From Verrucomicrobiota bacterium (GTDB lineage: Bacteria > Verrucomicrobiota > Verrucomicrobiia > Opitutales > UBA2995): a stretch of 8,789 bases of DNA. Below the pieces are notes generated by a model, which made no database searches, had not been told where the DNA came from, and worked only from the letters and a program-made list of their open reading frames with translations. Of the stretch, positions 7,293-8,789 are shown piece by piece (position 1 is the stretch's first letter; the number at the start of each line of letters is the position of its first letter). The stretch covers positions 1-8,789 of the forward strand of contig JAPUIL010000272.1 of NCBI GenBank assembly GCA_027297085.1, in the 5' to 3' direction. The position numbers and the translations under genes were made by a program.

Positions 7293-8288
7293 TTATTTAT
7301 TGTTATTTGAGCCACTTTTCCACGTCTTGTATTCATGGATACAATCCTCGTAGCTTACAAATTCTTTCCACACAAGCCGTCCTTTGTAACCGTATTGTTG
7401 ACCCGGTTCGACCTGGTGAATCACATACTGGAAATCCCAGGCTGGACGTTGACGCCCGTCTCTAACCTTGAATTTGAACAAACTGAACCGTATTTCGTCT
7501 TCTGCCGAATACAGCCGGTCAAACATCAGAATGAATGCCATCCCCTGGGTGGCGCGACCTACATAAAAGGGCTTGGTAATACGCGGATAATCGTAGCTCC
7601 AAAGATTCAGTTTAAAGTTGTGGTCATCATCATAATGCAACGGTTGAGCGGCCGCGCTCCGATAGGTACCGCCACCGCGGTAGTCTGGATGTGTTTTGGG
7701 TGCGTCTGCAGCGATCCATTTCTCCATACCCCCTGCTCTGTCTATACCTAGAAAGTGAAGTGAAACATCTTCTACTTCATTCATGTAATCAGCCCAAAAA
7801 AAGACGGCATAGCCGCGCTGACCAAATGGATCACAATCGTGGGGGACACATTCAAATTCGAAATCGATGAAGTAGGGCGGCTTCATGGTGTACTTCATCT
7901 TACTGGAAACCGACCACGGACTATCCTCCCGTTTGCGCTCCAACAAAATCGTTTTCTTCTCCATATCCTGACTCAAACTGTATTTCCCGTGACGGGGCGA
8001 AAATTTGTTTTCGGGATTGTTGTGCCCCGAGATGATGTGCTCAAAATTCAAACCGGCCGAGCCCCCGGGATCATCCGGATCAAAGGCGTCATAGCCTGGA
8101 GCGCGATTTACATTGAACAACGATTGCACCCCGCTCAACAACTGGGGCGATTGAGAGTTGTCTCTGAATAGTGCGGACAATTCACCGGTTTGAATGGTAA
8201 CCGTTTCTGATGACTGAGCCCGGGCATCGTTGAAACCGATGAGCCATAAGAGCAAAATGCTCAGCATGGAAAACTGATTAACTCGCAT
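7293..8288 (-). CDS. Secreted protein of unknown function, paired with metallohydrolase
   Basis: I do not recognise a named family, although the type is familiar from planctomycete and verrucomicrobial secretomes. ATG 8288 (331 aa) gives a compact signal peptide: Arg2, hydrophobic 8-19, and a cleavage region ARAQ at 22-25. The frame is open further up to TTG 8315, which would add nine residues, and this is less attractive. The mature protein is beta-rich and aromatic, with segments PYFIDFEFECVPHDCD (138-153, a CX4C pair Cys147/Cys152), RGYAVFFWADYMN (158-170), SYDYPRITKPFYVG (231-244) and AFILMFDRLY (251-260). A third Cys is at 316, and there is an Asn-rich end. A sugar-binding or mutarotase-like beta-sandwich is possible but unproven. 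It is the first gene of a probable operon with the metallohydrolase 13 bases downstream, which suggests a shared substrate or complex. No Shine-Dalgarno is seen. Confidence -1.
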   Translation of the reverse strand: MRVNQFSMLSILLLWLIGFNDARAQSSETVTIQTGELSALFRDNSQSPQLLSGVQSLFNVNRAPGYDAFDPDDPGGSAGLNFEHIISGHNNPENKFSPRHGKYSLSQDMEKKTILLERKREDSPWSVSSKMKYTMKPPYFIDFEFECVPHDCDPFGQRGYAVFFWADYMNEVEDVSLHFLGIDRAGGMEKWIAADAPKTHPDYRGGGTYRSAAAQPLHYDDDHNFKLNLWSYDYPRITKPFYVGRATQGMAFILMFDRLYSAEDEIRFSLFKFKVRDGRQRPAWDFQYVIHQVEPGQQYGYKGRLVWKEFVSYEDCIHEYKTWKSGSNNNK

Positions 8289-8424
8289 ACGCCGGTAATC
8301 TCTAACAGCGAACAATGAGCAGCAACAATCATTATCGTTTCTTCTGCTCCAGGGATGAACCGCTTAGCTTGAACATAGATGTCGACCGGAAAAAATCTTT
8401 CACTATAGATTTCCTGCTGCCTCT
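8289..8424. promoter_or_regulatory. Divergent intergenic control region
   Basis: This 136-base gap must hold the start signals of two divergent units. On the minus strand GATAAT (8336-8331), with a weak TTCATC -35 17 bases upstream, is a candidate for the two-gene operon. On the plus strand TATAGA (8404-8409) lies 15 bases before ATG 8425, without a convincing -35. Neither start has a Shine-Dalgarno; the plus-strand leader before 8425 is pyrimidine-rich. No operator-like palindrome stood out. Confidence -1.
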
Positions 8425-8428
8425 ATGA
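8315..8428 (+). other. Possible upstream ORF (37 codons) ending at ATGA
   Basis: ATG 8315 opens a 37-codon frame that stops at TGA 8426-8428, overlapping ATG 8425 of the sugar dehydrogenase gene as ATGA. It has no Shine-Dalgarno and no recognisable homology, and it overlaps the possible TTG start of the opposite-strand gene. It repeats the arrangement seen in front of the gene at 4658. It could couple translation, but is quite possibly chance. Confidence -1.
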
Positions 8429-8789
8429 AATTCGAACCTCTTCCTCTGATCATTGGATCTTTACTGTTTTCATTGGGAATCCTTTTGGCTCGTGAAGAGT
8501 TACCGTTTGGCAACCCGATTCCTGAACCGATAGAGCAAGGTGATCTGACGCTTCACCTCGAGTTGTTCGTAACGATGCCTCAAACTAGTGAGGGTGTTCC
8601 AAAGGCTCGAATCAATTCATTAAAGCCCGCCGTCGATGGTAGTGACCGGGTCTATGTAAACGACTTGCGGGGCCAGCTCTACGCTGTCGATGAAGGTGAA
8701 GTCCGGATCTACCTGAATGTGCGGAATTATCTGCCTGATTTCGATGACTCGAGGGGACTGGGGGGTGGACTCAACTCTTTCGCTTTTCA
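8425..8789 (+). CDS. PQQ-dependent sugar dehydrogenase-like protein, N-terminal part
   Basis: ATG 8425 starts 121 complete codons that remain open at the right edge, so the gene is truncated by the window only. Residues 1-21 look like a Sec signal peptide (hydrophobic 6-21). The following sequence matches the start of the glucose/sorbosone dehydrogenase (GSDH) beta-propeller: RINSLKPAVDGSDRVYVND (55-73), GQLYAVDEGEV (76-86) and GLGGGLNSFAF (111-121). The last segment is the conserved propeller motif that normally continues HPdF. Family members oxidise aldose sugars or related alcohols in the periplasm using PQQ. Catalytic His and Arg residues and any C-terminal cytochrome domain lie beyond the edge, so activity cannot be judged. 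ATG 8425 is chosen because it begins the signal peptide; no Shine-Dalgarno is present. Family confidence is good, and substrate is unknown. Confidence -1.
   Translation, partial: MKFEPLPLIIGSLLFSLGILLAREELPFGNPIPEPIEQGDLTLHLELFVTMPQTSEGVPKARINSLKPAVDGSDRVYVNDLRGQLYAVDEGEVRIYLNVRNYLPDFDDSRGLGGGLNSFAF

Noticed and set aside
7335..8171. Plus-strand ORFs of 138 and 110 codons
   Set aside because: They are antisense to the secreted protein at 7293-8288, which has a signal peptide and a coherent beta-rich composition. The plus frames do not.
8289..8315. TTG 8315 as the start of the unknown secreted protein
   Set aside because: It adds nine residues before an otherwise complete signal peptide beginning at ATG 8288, and there is no ribosome binding site to favour it.

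Overview
The window reads as a piece of an environmental, probably marine, Gram-negative chromosome of the Planctomycetota/Verrucomicrobiota type, with Verrucomicrobiota slightly preferred. The grounds are the gene set: a giant secreted repeat protein, a Tat-exported TIM-barrel sugar isomerase/epimerase-like protein, a secreted CehA/McbA-type PHP metallohydrolase paired with a secreted protein of unknown function, and a secreted PQQ-type sugar dehydrogenase. Base composition is moderate by eye, and the long genes lack Shine-Dalgarno sequences. The taxonomic call is inference from gene families, not from a marker gene.

Layout. Bases 1-4423 (minus) are one uninterrupted reading frame of 1474 codons that runs off the left edge, so its C-terminus is not visible. 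It codes for an exported protein with about 460 residues of degenerate NxxGxxAF-like repeats, a W...NW linker near residue 500, and then more than 900 residues of Asn/Gly-ladder beta-solenoid passenger. Bases 4424-4657 form a divergent control region. It holds a 45-codon minus-strand small ORF with the only good Shine-Dalgarno sequence seen in the window, and two TATAAT boxes on opposite strands whose predicted transcripts would overlap at their 5' ends. Bases 4658-5569 (plus) code for the Tat-exported isomerase/epimerase-like protein. It converges, with a 33-base gap, on a two-gene minus-strand operon: an unknown secreted protein (7293-8288) and then the PHP metallohydrolase (5603-7279). Bases 8289-8424 are a second divergent control region. 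Bases 8425-8789 (plus) are the N-terminus of the sugar dehydrogenase, cut by the right edge.

How the genes fit together. All five long products carry export signals, so the region is devoted to envelope or periplasmic functions. The epimerase-like protein and the sugar dehydrogenase suggest periplasmic carbohydrate or polyol processing. The metallohydrolase and its partner are probably one functional unit of unknown substrate. The giant protein is probably a surface or secreted adhesin-like molecule. No RNA gene, insertion sequence, CRISPR array or convincing intrinsic terminator was seen. The most distinctive material is the two-part giant protein and the compact 4424-4657 control region with its hidden small ORF.
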